Assembly (NCBI RefSeq): GCF_007828725.1 | Contig: NZ_VIUW01000001.1 | Span: 558,001 to 622,000 of the forward strand | DNA from: Marihabitans asiaticum | GTDB lineage: Bacteria; Actinomycetota; Actinomycetes; Actinomycetales; Dermatophilaceae | Reading direction: 5' to 3' | Length of the DNA stretch: 64,000 bases | Shown here: positions 1 through 9,806 of the stretch, one piece after another | Numbering within the stretch: the stretch's first letter is position 1 | Layout of the letters: the number at the start of each line of letters is the position of its first letter | Notes under the pieces: generated by a model | Told to the model about the DNA's origin: nothing | The model's input: only the letters and a program-made list of their open reading frames with translations | The model's database searches: none | Program-made: the position numbers and the translations under genes

Positions 1-2
1 CG

Positions 3-446
3 TTCGGCCACGGGATGCAGGATGCGGCCAAGGCCGCGGGCGTCGTCGTGCTCGCCCTGGTCGTCTCGGGGCATCACGACGGAGCCGACGCGAGGATCCC
101 CTTCTGGCTGCTCGTCCTGAGCGCCGTGGTGATCAGCGCCGGAACCCTCGCCGGAGGGTGGCGGATCGTGCGGACCCTCGGCGCGCGGATCAGCCCGCTC
201 GGGCCGGCCGAAGGCTTCGTCGCCGAGGCGACCGCAGCCCTCATCCTCTACACGGCGACTGCGCTGCACGCTCCGATCTCGACCACGCATGCGATCACGG
301 CATCGATCACCGGCGCCGGGCTGACCGGGGGAGCCAGGGCCGTGCGCTGGCGGGTGGTGCGCTCGATCGTCCTGGCGTGGGTGCTGACCTTCCCCGGGGC
401 GGCGGCGTTGGCCGCGGTCGGCGCGCTGCTGGTCTCGCTGGCCTGA
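3..446 (+). CDS. pit: PiT-family inorganic phosphate transporter, C-terminal part (5' end outside window)
   Basis: The frame is open from base 3, so the start lies upstream. The first residues read FGHGMQDAAKAAG, matching the second PiT signature (G-x-N/Q-D-A-x-K-x-x-G) that lines the phosphate/cation path in PiT permeases. About 145 residues remain, with hydrophobic segments near residues 35-55, 75-95 and 120-143 and a second cluster resembling the family's STTHAI motif. PiT proteins are low-affinity, proton- or cation-coupled phosphate importers of the cytoplasmic membrane. The gene converges on pstB and ends before a strong palindrome. The family call is firm. Whether phosphate or a metal-phosphate complex is carried cannot be told. 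Confidence 0.85.
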   Translation, partial: FGHGMQDAAKAAGVVVLALVVSGHHDGADARIPFWLLVLSAVVISAGTLAGGWRIVRTLGARISPLGPAEGFVAEATAALILYTATALHAPISTTHAITASITGAGLTGGARAVRWRVVRSIVLAWVLTFPGAAALAAVGALLVSLA

Positions 447-495
447 CGGCGCGGTCCGCGCCCCCAGTTCGCCAGATCTGCCCTCAGGGCACAAG

Positions 496-525
496 TGGCG
501 GGCGTGTCGCGCGACACGCCCGCCA
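496..525. terminator. 30-bp perfect palindrome between convergent pit and pstB, flanked by 19-bp direct repeats
   Basis: Bases 496-525 are a perfect inverted repeat with no loop (TGGCGGGCGTGTCGC followed by its complement). Identical 19-bp copies of CCTCAGGGCACAAGTGGCG lie at 482-500 and 533-551. The position between two convergent genes suits a bidirectional terminator, although no T-tract follows. The flanking repeats are more than a terminator needs. Confidence 0.6.
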
Positions 526-617
526 TCTGTGACCTCAGGGCACAAGTGGCGAAGGGGGTGGGCCAGGCGCCACCCGCAGGCGAAGGGGGGCGAGGAGCTG
601 TGGTCTGTGGTCGCCGG

Positions 618-1397
618 TCAGCCGAAGCGACCGGAGATGTAGTCCTCGGTGGCCTTCTCGCTCGGGTTGTTGAAGATCTTCGAGGTCTCGTCGTACTCAA
701 CGAGCTTGCCTGGCTTGCCGGTGCCCTCGATGTTGAAGAAGCCGGTCTTGTCCGAGACCCGGGCGGCCTGCTGCATGTTGTGGGTCACGATGACGATCGT
801 GTAGTCGTTCTTCAGCTCGGCCATGAGGTCCTCGACCGCCAGGGTCGAGATGGGGTCGAGCGCCGAGCACGGCTCGTCCATGAGCACGACCTCCGGCTTG
901 ACCGCGATGGTCCGGGCGATGCAGAGGCGCTGCTGCTGGCCGCCGGAGAGACCCGAGCCGGGCTTGTCGAGCCGGTCCTTGACCTCGTTCCACAAGTTGG
1001 CGCCCTTAAGGCTGGACTCGACGAGCTCCTCGGCCTCGGACTTCTTGATCCGCTTGTTGTTCAGCTTCACCCCGGCGAGGACGTTCTCCTTGATCGACAT
1101 GGTGGGGAACGGGTTGGGCTTCTGGAAGACCATGCCGACCTTGCGCCGCACGAGCACCGGGTCGACCCCTCGGCCGTACATGTCCTGCCCGTCCAGCTCG
1201 ACGCTGCCCTTGACCTTGGCACCGGGGATCACCTCGTGCATCCGGTTCAGCGCCCGCAGGAAGGTCGACTTGCCACACCCTGACGGGCCGATCAGCGCGG
1301 TGATCGACCGGGGCGCGATGGTGGTGCTGACGTCCTGGACGGCGAGGAAGTCGCCGTAGTAGATGTTGAGGTCCTTGACGTCGATCTGCTTGGACAC
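618..1397 (-). CDS. pstB: Phosphate ABC transporter ATP-binding protein PstB
   Basis: The 259-aa product is an ABC ATPase of normal PstB length. Walker [10 protein letters not shown] lies at residues 37-45, the signature LSGGQQQR at 150-157 and Walker B VLMDEP at 171-176, followed by an H-loop in IVTHN. It powers high-affinity phosphate import through PstA/PstC at the inner face of the membrane. It is the last gene of pstSCAB, 28 bp after pstA. Expression probably follows the PHO box upstream of pstS. Confidence 0.97.
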   Translation of the reverse strand: MSKQIDVKDLNIYYGDFLAVQDVSTTIAPRSITALIGPSGCGKSTFLRALNRMHEVIPGAKVKGSVELDGQDMYGRGVDPVLVRRKVGMVFQKPNPFPTMSIKENVLAGVKLNNKRIKKSEAEELVESSLKGANLWNEVKDRLDKPGSGLSGGQQQRLCIARTIAVKPEVVLMDEPCSALDPISTLAVEDLMAELKNDYTIVIVTHNMQQAARVSDKTGFFNIEGTGKPGKLVEYDETSKIFNNPSEKATEDYISGRFG

Positions 1398-1425
1398 GTC
1401 GGTTCTTCCTTTGCGAGGTCGGTGG

Positions 1426-2523
1426 TCAGCGACCGGTCTTGGGGGCGAAGTACTTGGAGATGAGACGGGCGATGACGTTCAGCGCCATGACGATGAGCAT
1501 GAGCGTCAGCGCGGCTGCCCACATCCTCGCGAAGTACGGCTCGCGGGGGATGCCCGGGGTCGCGTAGCTGTAGTACGCGTAGACCGGCAGGGTCTGCATG
1601 CGCCCGTCGAAGGGGTTGAGGTTCGTCGAGTCCGTCGTGCCCACCGTCACCAGGAGCGGCGCGGTCTCGCCGATGACGCGGGCGATGGCCAGGGTGACCC
1701 CGGTCGCGATGCCGGCGATGGCGGTCGGGAGGACGACCTTGCTGATCGTGAGCCACTTCGGCACCCCGAGGGCGTAGCTCGCCTCGCGCAGCTCGTTGGG
1801 GACCAGGCGGAGCATCTCCTCGGTGGACTTCACGACGACCGGGATCATCAGCACGGTCAGCGCGACGGCGCCGATGATGCCCATCCGGGTGCCCGGTCCG
1901 AGGAAGAGGGTGAAGAGGGCGACCGCGAAGAGACCGGCGACGATCGAGGGGATGCCGGTCATGACGTCGACGAAGAAGGTCAGCGCCCGGGAGATCGCGT
2001 TCTTGTTGCCGTACTCGACGAGGTAGATCGCGGCGAAGATGCCGATCGGCACCGAGATCAAGGTGGTGACGCCGGTGATCACCAGCGTGCCCATGATCGC
2101 GTGGTAGGCGCCGCCACCCTCACCGAGGACGCCACGCATCGAGTAGGTGAAGAACTGCGCGTCGAAGCGCTCGGCGCCCTTGGTCACGACCGTCACGACG
2201 AGCGAGATCAGCGGGATGAGGGAGAGCAAGAACATCGTCGTGACGACGCCGGTGACGACCCGGTCGACCGCGTGCCGCTGGGACTCCACGGTGCGCGAGA
2301 TGAGGTAGATCGCCACGACGTAGATCAGCGCGCCGACGATGACGGTGAAGGGGATGTTGACCTTCCACAGGAAGGCCACGAGGAGGCCGCCGACGGCCAA
2401 GGACGCGGCGGCCACGGCCCAGCGCACCCACTCGGGCAGCGTGCCCTGGCCTCGGCCGCTGGCCTCCAACGACGGCTCGTCGGTGTCGTTGGTGGTGTCC
2501 TGGTCGTGCTCGGTGATGGTCAT
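1426..2523 (-). CDS. pstA: Phosphate ABC transporter permease PstA
   Basis: The product is 365 aa from the ATG at 2523, which overlaps the pstC stop in ATGA; this start is preferred over an upstream in-frame ATG inside pstC. After a hydrophilic N-terminus of about 30 residues it has about six membrane segments and the cytoplasmic EAA-type loop ([18 protein letters not shown]) that docks on the PstB ATPase. With PstC it forms the phosphate channel. Translational coupling to pstC is evident. Confidence 0.96.
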   Translation of the reverse strand: MTITEHDQDTTNDTDEPSLEASGRGQGTLPEWVRWAVAAASLAVGGLLVAFLWKVNIPFTVIVGALIYVVAIYLISRTVESQRHAVDRVVTGVVTTMFLLSLIPLISLVVTVVTKGAERFDAQFFTYSMRGVLGEGGGAYHAIMGTLVITGVTTLISVPIGIFAAIYLVEYGNKNAISRALTFFVDVMTGIPSIVAGLFAVALFTLFLGPGTRMGIIGAVALTVLMIPVVVKSTEEMLRLVPNELREASYALGVPKWLTISKVVLPTAIAGIATGVTLAIARVIGETAPLLVTVGTTDSTNLNPFDGRMQTLPVYAYYSYATPGIPREPYFARMWAAALTLMLIVMALNVIARLISKYFAPKTGR

Positions 2524-3476
2524 CAGTTGGCTCCGGAGAACTCGGACCGCCGCGAGACGATCCATCGGGCGAACATATTCACGACGAGCGTGAGGAAGAA
2601 GAGGACAAGCCCGCTCGCGACGAGGGTGTTGACGTCGATCCCGCTGGACTCGGGGAAGTTCAGGGCGATGTCGGCCGCGATGGTGCCGGGGTTGCCCGAG
2701 GTGTTGAGCACGCTGGTGTAGCGCACCGAGGGGGAGAGGATGATCGCGACGGCCATCGTCTCGCCGAGCGCCCGGCCCAGGCCGAGCATCGCGCCGGAGA
2801 TGATCCCGGACTTGCCGAAGGGGAAGACGGCCTGCTTGATCATCTCCCAGCGGGTGGCGCCCAGGGCCAGCGAGGCCTCCTCGTGCAGGCGAGGGGTCTG
2901 CAGGAAGACCTCACGGTTCACCGCGGTCATGATCGGCAGGATCATGATGCCCAGCACCAGGCCGGTGACGAGCATCGACCTCGGGCTGGACGTCCCGCCG
3001 AAGAAGGGGAGCCAGCCGAGGTAGTCGACGAGGCCGCCCTGCACCGGGATCATCCCGGGCCCGAGGACCGTGATGCCCCAGAGGCCGAAGATGACCGACG
3101 GGACGGCGGCGAGCAGGTCGACGAGGTAGCCCAGCGCCGACGCGAGCCGGCGCGGTGCGTAGTGGCTGATGAAGAGCGCGATGCCGATGGACAACGGCAG
3201 TGCGGTGAGCAGCGCGATGAGGGCGGCCATGACGGTGCCGACGAGCAGCGGCGCGATGTAGTGGACGAGTCCCTTGCCGCCGCGCACGTCCGCCGGGTCC
3301 GCGACGAGCGCCGGCCACGCCTGCCAGAGCAGGAAGGCGGCCACGAGGAACAGCGCGGTGAGGATGACCAGACCGGCGGAGGTGGAGAGCCCGCGGAAGA
3401 TCTGGTCGCCGAAACGTCGACCGCCCGTGGTCAGCTCTGCAGCGGCCGGTTCCCGGGTCTGGGTCGAGGTGCTCAC
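2523..3476 (-). CDS. pstC: Phosphate ABC transporter permease PstC
   Basis: The 317-aa product is a polytopic membrane protein of the MetI-like permease fold, with an EAA-type loop around LHEEASLALGATRWEMIKQ. It pairs with PstA in the Pst importer. The start is GTG at 3476, preceded by GGAGAA, a fair Shine-Dalgarno. It lies about 130 bp downstream of pstS, across an intergenic hairpin that may lower its expression relative to the binding protein. Confidence 0.96.
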   Translation of the reverse strand: MSTSTQTREPAAAELTTGGRRFGDQIFRGLSTSAGLVILTALFLVAAFLLWQAWPALVADPADVRGGKGLVHYIAPLLVGTVMAALIALLTALPLSIGIALFISHYAPRRLASALGYLVDLLAAVPSVIFGLWGITVLGPGMIPVQGGLVDYLGWLPFFGGTSSPRSMLVTGLVLGIMILPIMTAVNREVFLQTPRLHEEASLALGATRWEMIKQAVFPFGKSGIISGAMLGLGRALGETMAVAIILSPSVRYTSVLNTSGNPGTIAADIALNFPESSGIDVNTLVASGLVLFFLTLVVNMFARWIVSRRSEFSGAN

Positions 3477-3524
3477 AGGGGTTCTCCTAGGTCAGATGCC
3501 GTCAGATGCCGAAGGGAGGTGGCA

Positions 3525-3582
3525 CACGCTGGTGGCGGGGGGCGTCCGGGTCGACCGGCCTGTCCTCACCGCCACCAGCGTG
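3525..3582 (-). terminator. pstS-pstC intergenic stem-loop
   Basis: The 14-bp arms CACGCTGGTGGCGG (3525-3538) and its exact complement (3569-3582) flank a 30-nt loop. The element lies just after the pstS stop within the pst operon. A stable stem here is typical of partial attenuation or 3'-end protection that lets the binding protein exceed the permeases. That role is inferred. Confidence 0.6.
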
Positions 3583-3605
3583 CCTCAGCTCTCGAGCGAG
3601 AGCGC

Positions 3606-4727
3606 TTACTTCGCGGAGATCGCGTCGATGGCCTTCCCGGCCTTGCCGCGCAGGTCCTCGCTGATCGGGGCGGAGCCGGCCTGCTCGGCGGCGGCCTGCT
3701 GGCCGTCCTCGCTCGTGATGTAGGTCAGCCACGCCTTGACGATGTCGGCGGTCTCCTGGTCGTCGTACTGGGTGCACGCCAGCTCGTAGGAGGCCAGGAC
3801 GACCGGGTAGGTGCCCGACTCGGCGGTGTCGCGCTTGAGGTCGGTGGCGAAGTCGTACTCGCCACGGTCGGCGACCTGCTCGGAGGCGTCGATGATCTTC
3901 GCGGCGGCATCGGCCGTCGGGCCGACGTACTCCTCGCCGACCTTGACGTTGACCGACTTCAGCTCACCGATCTGCGAGGCGTCGGCGTAGCCGATCGCGC
4001 CGTCGGCCCCGCCGATCGCGTCGACGACACCGGTCGTGCCCTTGGCGGCGGTGCCGCCGCTGACCGGCCAGTCGCCGCTGACCTCGTGCGGCCAGGCGCC
4101 TTCGGCCGCGGCGGAGAGGTACTCGACGAAGTTCTCGGTGGTGCCGGACTCGTCCGAGCGGTTGACGACGGTGATGTCGGTCGAGGGGAGCTCGGCGTCG
4201 GGGTTGTCGGCCTTGATCGCCTCGTCGTCCCACTTCTTGATCTTCTGGTCGAAGATCTTGGCCATGGTCTCGGCCGAGAGGTTGAGCTCCTCGACGCCCT
4301 CGACGTTGTAGGCGATGGCGATGGGGGAGATGTAGGCGGGGATCTCGATGAGGTTGCCCTCGCCGCCGCACTGCTCCTGGGCCTCGGTCAGCTCCTCGTC
4401 GGCGAGGTAGGCGTCCGAGCCGGCCCACGGGGCCGCGCCGGAGGTGAACTGCTCACGGCCACCGCCGGAGCCGACCGGGTCGTAGTTCACCGTGGCGTCG
4501 GGGTTGGACTCCTGGAACCCGACCTTCCACGCGTCGACCGCGGCGGCCTGCGAGGAGGCGCCCGCGCCGTTCAGGGTGCCGGAGACGCCGCTGTCGGAGC
4601 CGCCCTCACCCTCGGAACCGGAGCCGGAACCGCCGGAGGACTCGTTGCTCGCCCCGCACGCAGCGAGGGAGAAGGACAGGAGAAGAGCCGCGGGGATGGA
4701 CGTGCGACGTGCGAGTGAACGCTTCAC
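3606..4727 (-). CDS. pstS: Phosphate-binding lipoprotein PstS
   Basis: The 373-aa product has a lipoprotein signal: basic start, hydrophobic core, and lipobox SLAAC with the acylated Cys at residue 24. A Gly/Ser/Glu-rich linker follows, then a PstS periplasmic-binding fold with phosphate-contacting stretches such as RSDESGTTENF. It captures phosphate outside the membrane and hands it to PstCA. It is the first gene of pstSCAB, with a PHO box and a -10 element upstream, so it is expected to be induced by RegX3 under phosphate limitation. Confidence 0.97.
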   Translation of the reverse strand: MKRSLARRTSIPAALLLSFSLAACGASNESSGGSGSGSEGEGGSDSGVSGTLNGAGASSQAAAVDAWKVGFQESNPDATVNYDPVGSGGGREQFTSGAAPWAGSDAYLADEELTEAQEQCGGEGNLIEIPAYISPIAIAYNVEGVEELNLSAETMAKIFDQKIKKWDDEAIKADNPDAELPSTDITVVNRSDESGTTENFVEYLSAAAEGAWPHEVSGDWPVSGGTAAKGTTGVVDAIGGADGAIGYADASQIGELKSVNVKVGEEYVGPTADAAAKIIDASEQVADRGEYDFATDLKRDTAESGTYPVVLASYELACTQYDDQETADIVKAWLTYITSEDGQQAAAEQAGSAPISEDLRGKAGKAIDAISAK

Positions 4728-4796
4728 TGAAGATGAACCTCTCTGAAAGGGCCACGGGGTTCTGCGCGCAGCGGTGCGCCCAGTGCTTACACGGGG

Positions 4797-4851
4797 ACGC
4801 TAGGAGCGGTAGTTGACGCGACGGGTGGCGACGGGTGAACGAGGTGTGAAC
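4797..4851 (-). promoter_or_regulatory. PHO box and -10 element of the pstSCAB promoter
   Basis: On the minus strand three 7-mers are spaced exactly 11 nt apart: GTTCACA (4851-4845), GTTCACC (4840-4834) and GCCACCC (4829-4823). This is the direct-repeat PHO box (GTTCACC units) known for PhoP in Streptomyces and the related RegX3. A TAGCGT -10 hexamer (4802-4797) lies 20 nt downstream. Response-regulator binding at the -35 region fits activation. The cognate regulator is probably the RegX3 encoded at 23.8 kb. Confidence 0.85.
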
Positions 4852-4951
4852 GCGTGCTGCACAGTTGCTGGACACCCGGGGGCTCCCGCGCACACAGGGG
4901 GTCAGCAGACGGTAATGACGGCAGACGAGGAGCGAGCGAAGGGGGTTGGGC

Positions 4952-5914
4952 TCACGCCCGGTCGTCCGGGTGGTGCCGCTCGACCGAGACCACCCGGGCG
5001 GGCTCGCCGGTACCGACGACATGGCAGATGAGCACCTCGCCCTTGGCCATGCCGGCCTCGAGCACCGAGGCGAGGAGCGAGGTCGCGAGCTCGCCCTGCG
5101 GCTCGGCCGGCCCGACGAGACCGTGCAGCGTGGCGACGAGGTCGGGCAGCACCGGTCCGTGCGAGCAGAGGGCGGCTGGCGCCCCCCGCTCGAGCAGCCG
5201 GCGAAGGTGGTGCGTCGCCTTGCCGGGGTCGGCCTCGTACCCCTCCTCCGACAGGCCGGGCTTGAGCCGGAGGCGACCGCCGGTGCTCGTGGCGTACGGG
5301 GCGATCGTGTCCGCCGCCCGCGTCGAAGGAGAGCTGACGAGCCGCTTCAGGCCGTACGCGGCGAGGAGGGGGACGAGCTCGTCGGCCTGGCGCCGGCCGC
5401 GCGCGTCGAGCGGCCGCAGCGCGTCTTCCCCGGACCAGTCGTCGCGTGGCTGGGCCTTGGCATGACGGACCAGCGCCAGCGGCCAGGTGGTCAGCGCACC
5501 CTCGCCGTCCGCCTCGACGAGGGCGTCGAGCTGGTCGACGTCGTGGGAGTAGCTCAGCCGGCGACGGGCGTCGGCGACGTCGAGCCAGACCACCTCGTCG
5601 ATCTCGTGCTCCAGCGCTCCGTCTCCGCCGACGACCTCGGCGGCCCAGTAGCGCACGTCCTTGACGGCCTTGATGCCCTGCTTGTCCTGCAGGTGGTAGG
5701 TCGAGGTGGGCAGCGGTCGCCCGAGCCGGACGACCAGACCGGTCTCCTCGGCGGTCTCCCGGGCCGCCGCGACGGGGAAGGTCTCACCCGGGTCGAGCTT
5801 GCCCTTGGGCCAGGACCAGTCGTCGTACTTGGGACGGTGGACGACGGCAACCTGCAGCTGCCCGCGTCGCCGGCGCCAGGGCAGCGTCCCCGCGGCGAGG
5901 ACGACGGAGGTCAT
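4952..5914 (-). CDS. Nudix hydrolase fused to a histidine-phosphatase domain (MutT1-like)
   Basis: The 320-aa product starts at the ATG at 5914, which overlaps the ppk stop (ATGA). The N-terminal Nudix domain carries a complete box at residues 38-60 (GKLDPGETF through RETAEETGL). The C-terminal half begins LALVRHAKA near residue 147, the RHG-type motif of histidine phosphatases. This layout matches mycobacterial MutT1, which clears 8-oxo-GTP and related nucleotides and can act on diadenosine polyphosphates. Coupling to ppk suggests a shared role in nucleotide and polyphosphate turnover. Substrate is inferred. Confidence 0.88.
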   Translation of the reverse strand: MTSVVLAAGTLPWRRRRGQLQVAVVHRPKYDDWSWPKGKLDPGETFPVAAARETAEETGLVVRLGRPLPTSTYHLQDKQGIKAVKDVRYWAAEVVGGDGALEHEIDEVVWLDVADARRRLSYSHDVDQLDALVEADGEGALTTWPLALVRHAKAQPRDDWSGEDALRPLDARGRRQADELVPLLAAYGLKRLVSSPSTRAADTIAPYATSTGGRLRLKPGLSEEGYEADPGKATHHLRRLLERGAPAALCSHGPVLPDLVATLHGLVGPAEPQGELATSLLASVLEAGMAKGEVLICHVVGTGEPARVVSVERHHPDDRA

Positions 5915-8157
5915 CGGCGCTCCCGGCGGCGCCGTGAGTGCATCTCGATGAGGTGCTCCTGGATGCCGGGCAGCGGGGCACCGTCCCGAAGGTGGTGCCG
6001 GGTCCACCGCCCGTCACCGGAGAGGCTCCAGTGCGCGAAGTCTCCCGACATCCCCTTCGCCAGGAGGTCGAAGAGCTGCTCCACGTGCGCCGGGGCGGTG
6101 ATCTGCACCAGGGCCTCCACCCGGCGGTCGAGGTTGCGGTGCATGAGGTCGGCGCTGCCGAACCACGCCTGGCGCTCGTCACCGGAGCCGAAGAGGAAGA
6201 CCCGGCTGTGCTCGAGGAAGCGGCCGAGGACCGAGTGGACCCGGATGTTCTCGCTCAGCCCGTCGATGCCGGGCCGGATGGCGCAGATCCCGCGCACCCA
6301 CACGTCGACCCGGATCCCGGCCTGGCTGGCTCGGTAGAGGGCGTCGATGATCTCCTCGTCGACGATCGAGTTGACCTTGATGCCGACGTAGCCGTCGCCG
6401 TGACGGCGCTGTCGCTCGATCTGAGCCTCGATCCGCTCCACCAGGCCTCGGCGAAGGGAGCGGGGTGCGACGAGCAGCCGCTTGAACCGGCTACGCGGTG
6501 CCAGGCCGGAGAGCTGGTTGAAGAGCCGGGTCAGGTCCTGCCCGACCGCCGGGTCGGCGGTGAGCAGACCGAGGTCCTCGTAGAGCCGGGCCGTCTTGGG
6601 GTTGTAGTTGCCGGTGCCGACATGGCAGTACCGGCGCACCCCGTCCTCCTCCTGACGGACGACGAGGGAGAGCTTGCAGTGGGTCTTCAGCCCGACGATG
6701 CCGTAGACGACATGCACCCCGGCCTGCTCGAGCTTGCGGGCCCACTCGATGTTGTTCTGCTCGTCGAAGCGGGCCTTGATCTCGACGACCGCGAGCACCT
6801 GCTTGCCGGCGGCGGCGGCGTCGATGAGGGCGTCGACGATCGGGGAGTCGCCGCTCGTGCGGTAGAGGGTCTGCTTGATCGCGAGCACCCGCGGGTCGGC
6901 CGCCGCCTGCTCGATGAAGGCCTGGACCGAGGTGGAGAAGGAGTCGTAGGGGTGCTGCAGCAGCACGTCCTGCTTCGCGATCTTGGCGAGGATGTCGCGA
7001 GGCTTGGAGGACTCGGTGGGGGCGAGGTCGGCGTTGGTCCGGGCGACGAAGCTCTCGAAGTGCAGGTCGGAGCGGTCGAGGTCGGCGATGGTGTTCAGCC
7101 CGCGCAGGTCGAGCGGGCCGGTCAGCCGGTACACCTCCGACTCGTGGACGTCGAGCTCACGCACGAGCAGCTCGAGCACGTGGTCGTCCATCCCCTCCTC
7201 GACCTCGAGGCGGACCGGCGGGCCGAAGCGGCGCCGGGTCAGCTCGCGCTCCAGGGCGGTGAGGAGGTTCTCCGCGTCGTCCTCCTCGACCTCGAGGTCC
7301 TCGTTGCGGGTGACCCGGAAGACGTGGTGCTCGTGGACCTCCATGCCGGGGAAGAGCTGGTCGAGGTGGGCGGCGATGACGTCCTCGAGCGGGACGAAGC
7401 GCGCCTCGAAGAGCTCCGCGGTCACCGAGGCCTCGGGCCGGCGCACCCGGACGAAGCGGGGCAGCGACGGCGGCACCTTGACCCGGGCGAAGTGCTCCTT
7501 GCCGGTCTTGGGGTTGATCAGGATGACCGCGAGGTTCAGCGAGAGCCCGGAGATGTACGGGAAGGGGTGGGCGGGGTCGACCGCGAGCGGGGTGAGCACG
7601 GGGTAGATCTGCTCGCCGAAGATCTCCGAGATCCGCTCGTGCTCGGCGTCCTCGATCTCGTGCCAGCCGACGAGGGTGATGCCCTCCTGCGCGAGCGCCG
7701 GCCGCACGACGTCCTCGAAGGCGCTCGCCTGCCGCTGGGCGAGGTCGTGGCTGACGATCGAGATCTGCTCGAGCACCTCCCGCGGCTCCAGCCCGGACGC
7801 GCTGCGCACCGCGATGCCGGTGGCGATCCGCCGTTTGAGCCCGGCGACGCGCACCATGAAGAACTCGTCGAGGTTGCTCGTGAAGATCGCGAGGTAGCGG
7901 GCCCGCTCGAGCAGCGGGACGTGCTCGTCCATCGCCAGCTGCAGCACCCGCTCGTTGAACTGCAACCAGCTGATCTCGCGGTCGAGGAAGCGGTCGGCCG
8001 GCAGCCGCTGGTCGTCGCCGTCGTCGTCGCCGACGACCCGGACGAAGCGGCCGTTGGAGGCCCGCGGGCGCAGCCCGGGGTTGCTGCTCGGGGAGGCGGT
8101 GACGCTCGAGACCTCGGTGTCGGGGTGCTCGGTCGCCGTGCTCGTCACCTTGGCCAT
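5911..8157 (-). CDS. ppk: RNA-degradosome-independent polyphosphate kinase 1 (PPK1)
   Basis: The product is 748 aa from the ATG at 8157 ([11 protein letters not shown]), normal for PPK1; the longer upstream reading lies inside antisense mshD sequence and is rejected. Recognisable stretches are [17 protein letters not shown] near the N-terminus, the autophosphorylated-His region KTHCKLSLV, and [22 protein letters not shown]1 polymerises the gamma-phosphate of ATP into polyphosphate, reversibly. With pst and pit nearby, the region handles phosphate uptake and storage. It is translationally coupled to the downstream Nudix gene. Confidence 0.96.
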   Translation of the reverse strand: MAKVTSTATEHPDTEVSSVTASPSSNPGLRPRASNGRFVRVVGDDDGDDQRLPADRFLDREISWLQFNERVLQLAMDEHVPLLERARYLAIFTSNLDEFFMVRVAGLKRRIATGIAVRSASGLEPREVLEQISIVSHDLAQRQASAFEDVVRPALAQEGITLVGWHEIEDAEHERISEIFGEQIYPVLTPLAVDPAHPFPYISGLSLNLAVILINPKTGKEHFARVKVPPSLPRFVRVRRPEASVTAELFEARFVPLEDVIAAHLDQLFPGMEVHEHHVFRVTRNEDLEVEEDDAENLLTALERELTRRRFGPPVRLEVEEGMDDHVLELLVRELDVHESEVYRLTGPLDLRGLNTIADLDRSDLHFESFVARTNADLAPTESSKPRDILAKIAKQDVLLQHPYDSFSTSVQAFIEQAAADPRVLAIKQTLYRTSGDSPIVDALIDAAAAGKQVLAVVEIKARFDEQNNIEWARKLEQAGVHVVYGIVGLKTHCKLSLVVRQEEDGVRRYCHVGTGNYNPKTARLYEDLGLLTADPAVGQDLTRLFNQLSGLAPRSRFKRLLVAPRSLRRGLVERIEAQIERQRRHGDGYVGIKVNSIVDEEIIDALYRASQAGIRVDVWVRGICAIRPGIDGLSENIRVHSVLGRFLEHSRVFLFGSGDERQAWFGSADLMHRNLDRRVEALVQITAPAHVEQLFDLLAKGMSGDFAHWSLSGDGRWTRHHLRDGAPLPGIQEHLIEMHSRRRRERR

Positions 8158-8161
8158 GGCC

Positions 8162-9058
8162 TCATTGTGGCAGCGCGCCGTGGGGGCGGGCGTACATGGC
8201 GTGGACGGCGAAGGGGGTGAGACCGGCCCGCTCGTACGTCGCCAGCGCCGGCGTGTTGTCGCCCTCGACGTAGAGCTCGACGGTCTGCAGCCCCCGGTCG
8301 CGCAGGTGCTGCAGGCCGACCGCGGTCGCAAGGCCACCCAGCCCGCGCCCCTGGTGCTTGGGGTGGACACCGACGACGTAGACCTCACCCACTGGGGGGT
8401 CGGCCACCTTCGTCCAGTGGAAGGCCGCGATCCCCCCTTCGCCGTCCTCGACGAGGAAGATTCCGGCGGGATCGAACCACGGCTGCTGCGCCCGCTCCTC
8501 GAAGCCGGCCCGGTCCAGCCGCCCCTGCTCGGGGTGGTCGGCGAAGGCGGCAGCGTTGACCTCGAGCAGCGCCTCCTCGTCGGTGCCGCGGACGAAGGTC
8601 CGCACCCGGTACCCCGGCGGCGGCTCGGGCGCGTCCGGGACCCCGGCGAGCTCGCGGCGCAGGACCCGCAGCTCCCGGACCTGCTCCAGGCCGAGGTCGG
8701 CCGCGAGCCCCTGGGCGGCGGGCAGGTCGCCGTGGGCCCAGAAGCGGGCGTTCGGCTCGGCCGCGAGGACCGACTCGGCGAGAGTCCGGCCGACGCCCGA
8801 GCGGCGGGAGCCGGGAGCGACGACGACCTCGGCGGTCCCGTCCTCGGTGAGGCCGGCATACCCGGCGAAGGGGGGTCGCTCGCCCGCGAGCAGGTGGCGG
8901 CCGGGCCGCCGCAGACCGAGGACGAGCTCCTCGCCGAGGGGGGCCACGCCGTCGTGCTCGGCCGCGTCGTCCGCGAGGGCCTGGACCGCGTCGGCGCTCT
9001 CGTGGTCCAGCGCCTGGTGCCAGCGCGGCTCGTTCCGGTCGGTTCGCGGGGAGGTCAT
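8162..9058 (-). CDS. mshD: Mycothiol synthase MshD
   Basis: The 298-aa product has two GNAT domains, as MshD does. The N-terminal acetyl-CoA loop reads [14 protein letters not shown] and the C-terminal one [14 protein letters not shown]. MshD acetylates Cys-GlcN-Ins to give mycothiol, the low-molecular-weight thiol of actinobacteria. The start at 9058 overlaps the glnR stop (ATGA), and glnR-mshD adjacency is conserved in mycobacteria, which supports both names. The pathway's first gene, mshA, lies at 19.2 kb. Confidence 0.93.
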   Translation of the reverse strand: MTSPRTDRNEPRWHQALDHESADAVQALADDAAEHDGVAPLGEELVLGLRRPGRHLLAGERPPFAGYAGLTEDGTAEVVVAPGSRRSGVGRTLAESVLAAEPNARFWAHGDLPAAQGLAADLGLEQVRELRVLRRELAGVPDAPEPPPGYRVRTFVRGTDEEALLEVNAAAFADHPEQGRLDRAGFEERAQQPWFDPAGIFLVEDGEGGIAAFHWTKVADPPVGEVYVVGVHPKHQGRGLGGLATAVGLQHLRDRGLQTVELYVEGDNTPALATYERAGLTPFAVHAMYARPHGALPQ

Positions 9059-9765
9059 GCGTCCACCCTGCCGGGCTCGTCGACATCGGCGGGTGTCGGC
9101 TCGGCGTCGGGGACGAAGCGGTAGCCGACCCCGCGGACGGTGCCGATGAGGACCTCGTAGTCGGCGCCGAGCTTGGCCCGCAGCCGGCGGACGTGGACGT
9201 CGACCGTGCGGGTGCCGCCGAAGTAGTCGTACCCCCAGACCTCCTGGAGCAGCTGGGCGCGGGTGAAGACCCGGCCGGGGTGGGCGACGAGGTACTTCAG
9301 CAGCTCGAACTCCTTGAAGGTGAGGTCGAGTGGCTGGCCGTCGAGCCGCGCCGCGTAGCTCGCCTCGTCGATGCTCACGCTGCCGGCGGTGATCTCGTCC
9401 TCGGGCGCCTCGTCCCGGTACCTGCCCACGGCGAGCCGGATCCGGGCCTCGACCTCTGCGGGGCCGGCGCTGTCGACGACGACGTCGTCGGCCTGCCACT
9501 CGGCGGTGACGGCGGTCAGGCCGCCCTCGGTGAGGATGACGATGACGGGAGCGGGGGCGCCGGTGGCCTGGATGACCCGGCTGAGCGCCCGGGCCTGGAT
9601 CAGCTCGCGCCGGGCGTCGAGCAGCACGACGTCGACCTCTGGGGCGTCGAGCAGCGCGGACGCCTCCGCGGGGAGGGTCCGGACGTGATGACCGAGCAAC
9701 GCCAGCGCCGGGAGCACCTCGGCGCTCGGCGCCAGGTCGTCGGTCAGCAGCAGCAACCTGGCCAT
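9055..9765 (-). CDS. glnR: GlnR-type orphan response regulator (OmpR family) of nitrogen metabolism
   Basis: The 236-aa product has an atypical receiver ([10 protein letters not shown], with VVLLDARRE around the usual Asp position) and a C-terminal OmpR winged helix ([21 protein letters not shown]). The stretches [10 protein letters not shown] and [17 protein letters not shown] are typical of actinobacterial GlnR, which controls nitrogen assimilation without an obvious partner kinase. Coupling to mshD matches mycobacterial synteny. A TAGGAT hexamer 8 nt upstream of the ATG (9774-9779) suggests a nearly leaderless mRNA. Confidence 0.9.
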   Translation of the reverse strand: MARLLLLTDDLAPSAEVLPALALLGHHVRTLPAEASALLDAPEVDVVLLDARRELIQARALSRVIQATGAPAPVIVILTEGGLTAVTAEWQADDVVVDSAGPAEVEARIRLAVGRYRDEAPEDEITAGSVSIDEASYAARLDGQPLDLTFKEFELLKYLVAHPGRVFTRAQLLQEVWGYDYFGGTRTVDVHVRRLRAKLGADYEVLIGTVRGVGYRFVPDAEPTPADVDEPGRVDA

Positions 9766-9806
9766 CGGAGCAGATCCTACGGAGAACCCTTGGGTAAGGT
9801 CAGCGC

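Noticed and set aside
2524-2565. pstA start at 2565
   Set aside because: It would overlap pstC by over 40 nt; the ATGA overlap at 2523 matches the usual coupling.
5938-8220. Plus-strand frame of 760 codons opposite ppk
   Set aside because: It mirrors the ppk codons and has no domain; ppk is certain on the other strand.
8158-8859. N-terminal extension of ppk by about 230 codons
   Set aside because: The extra part lies antisense-shifted over mshD and is low-complexity Arg/Pro/Ser; PPK1 homology starts at the ATG at 8157.
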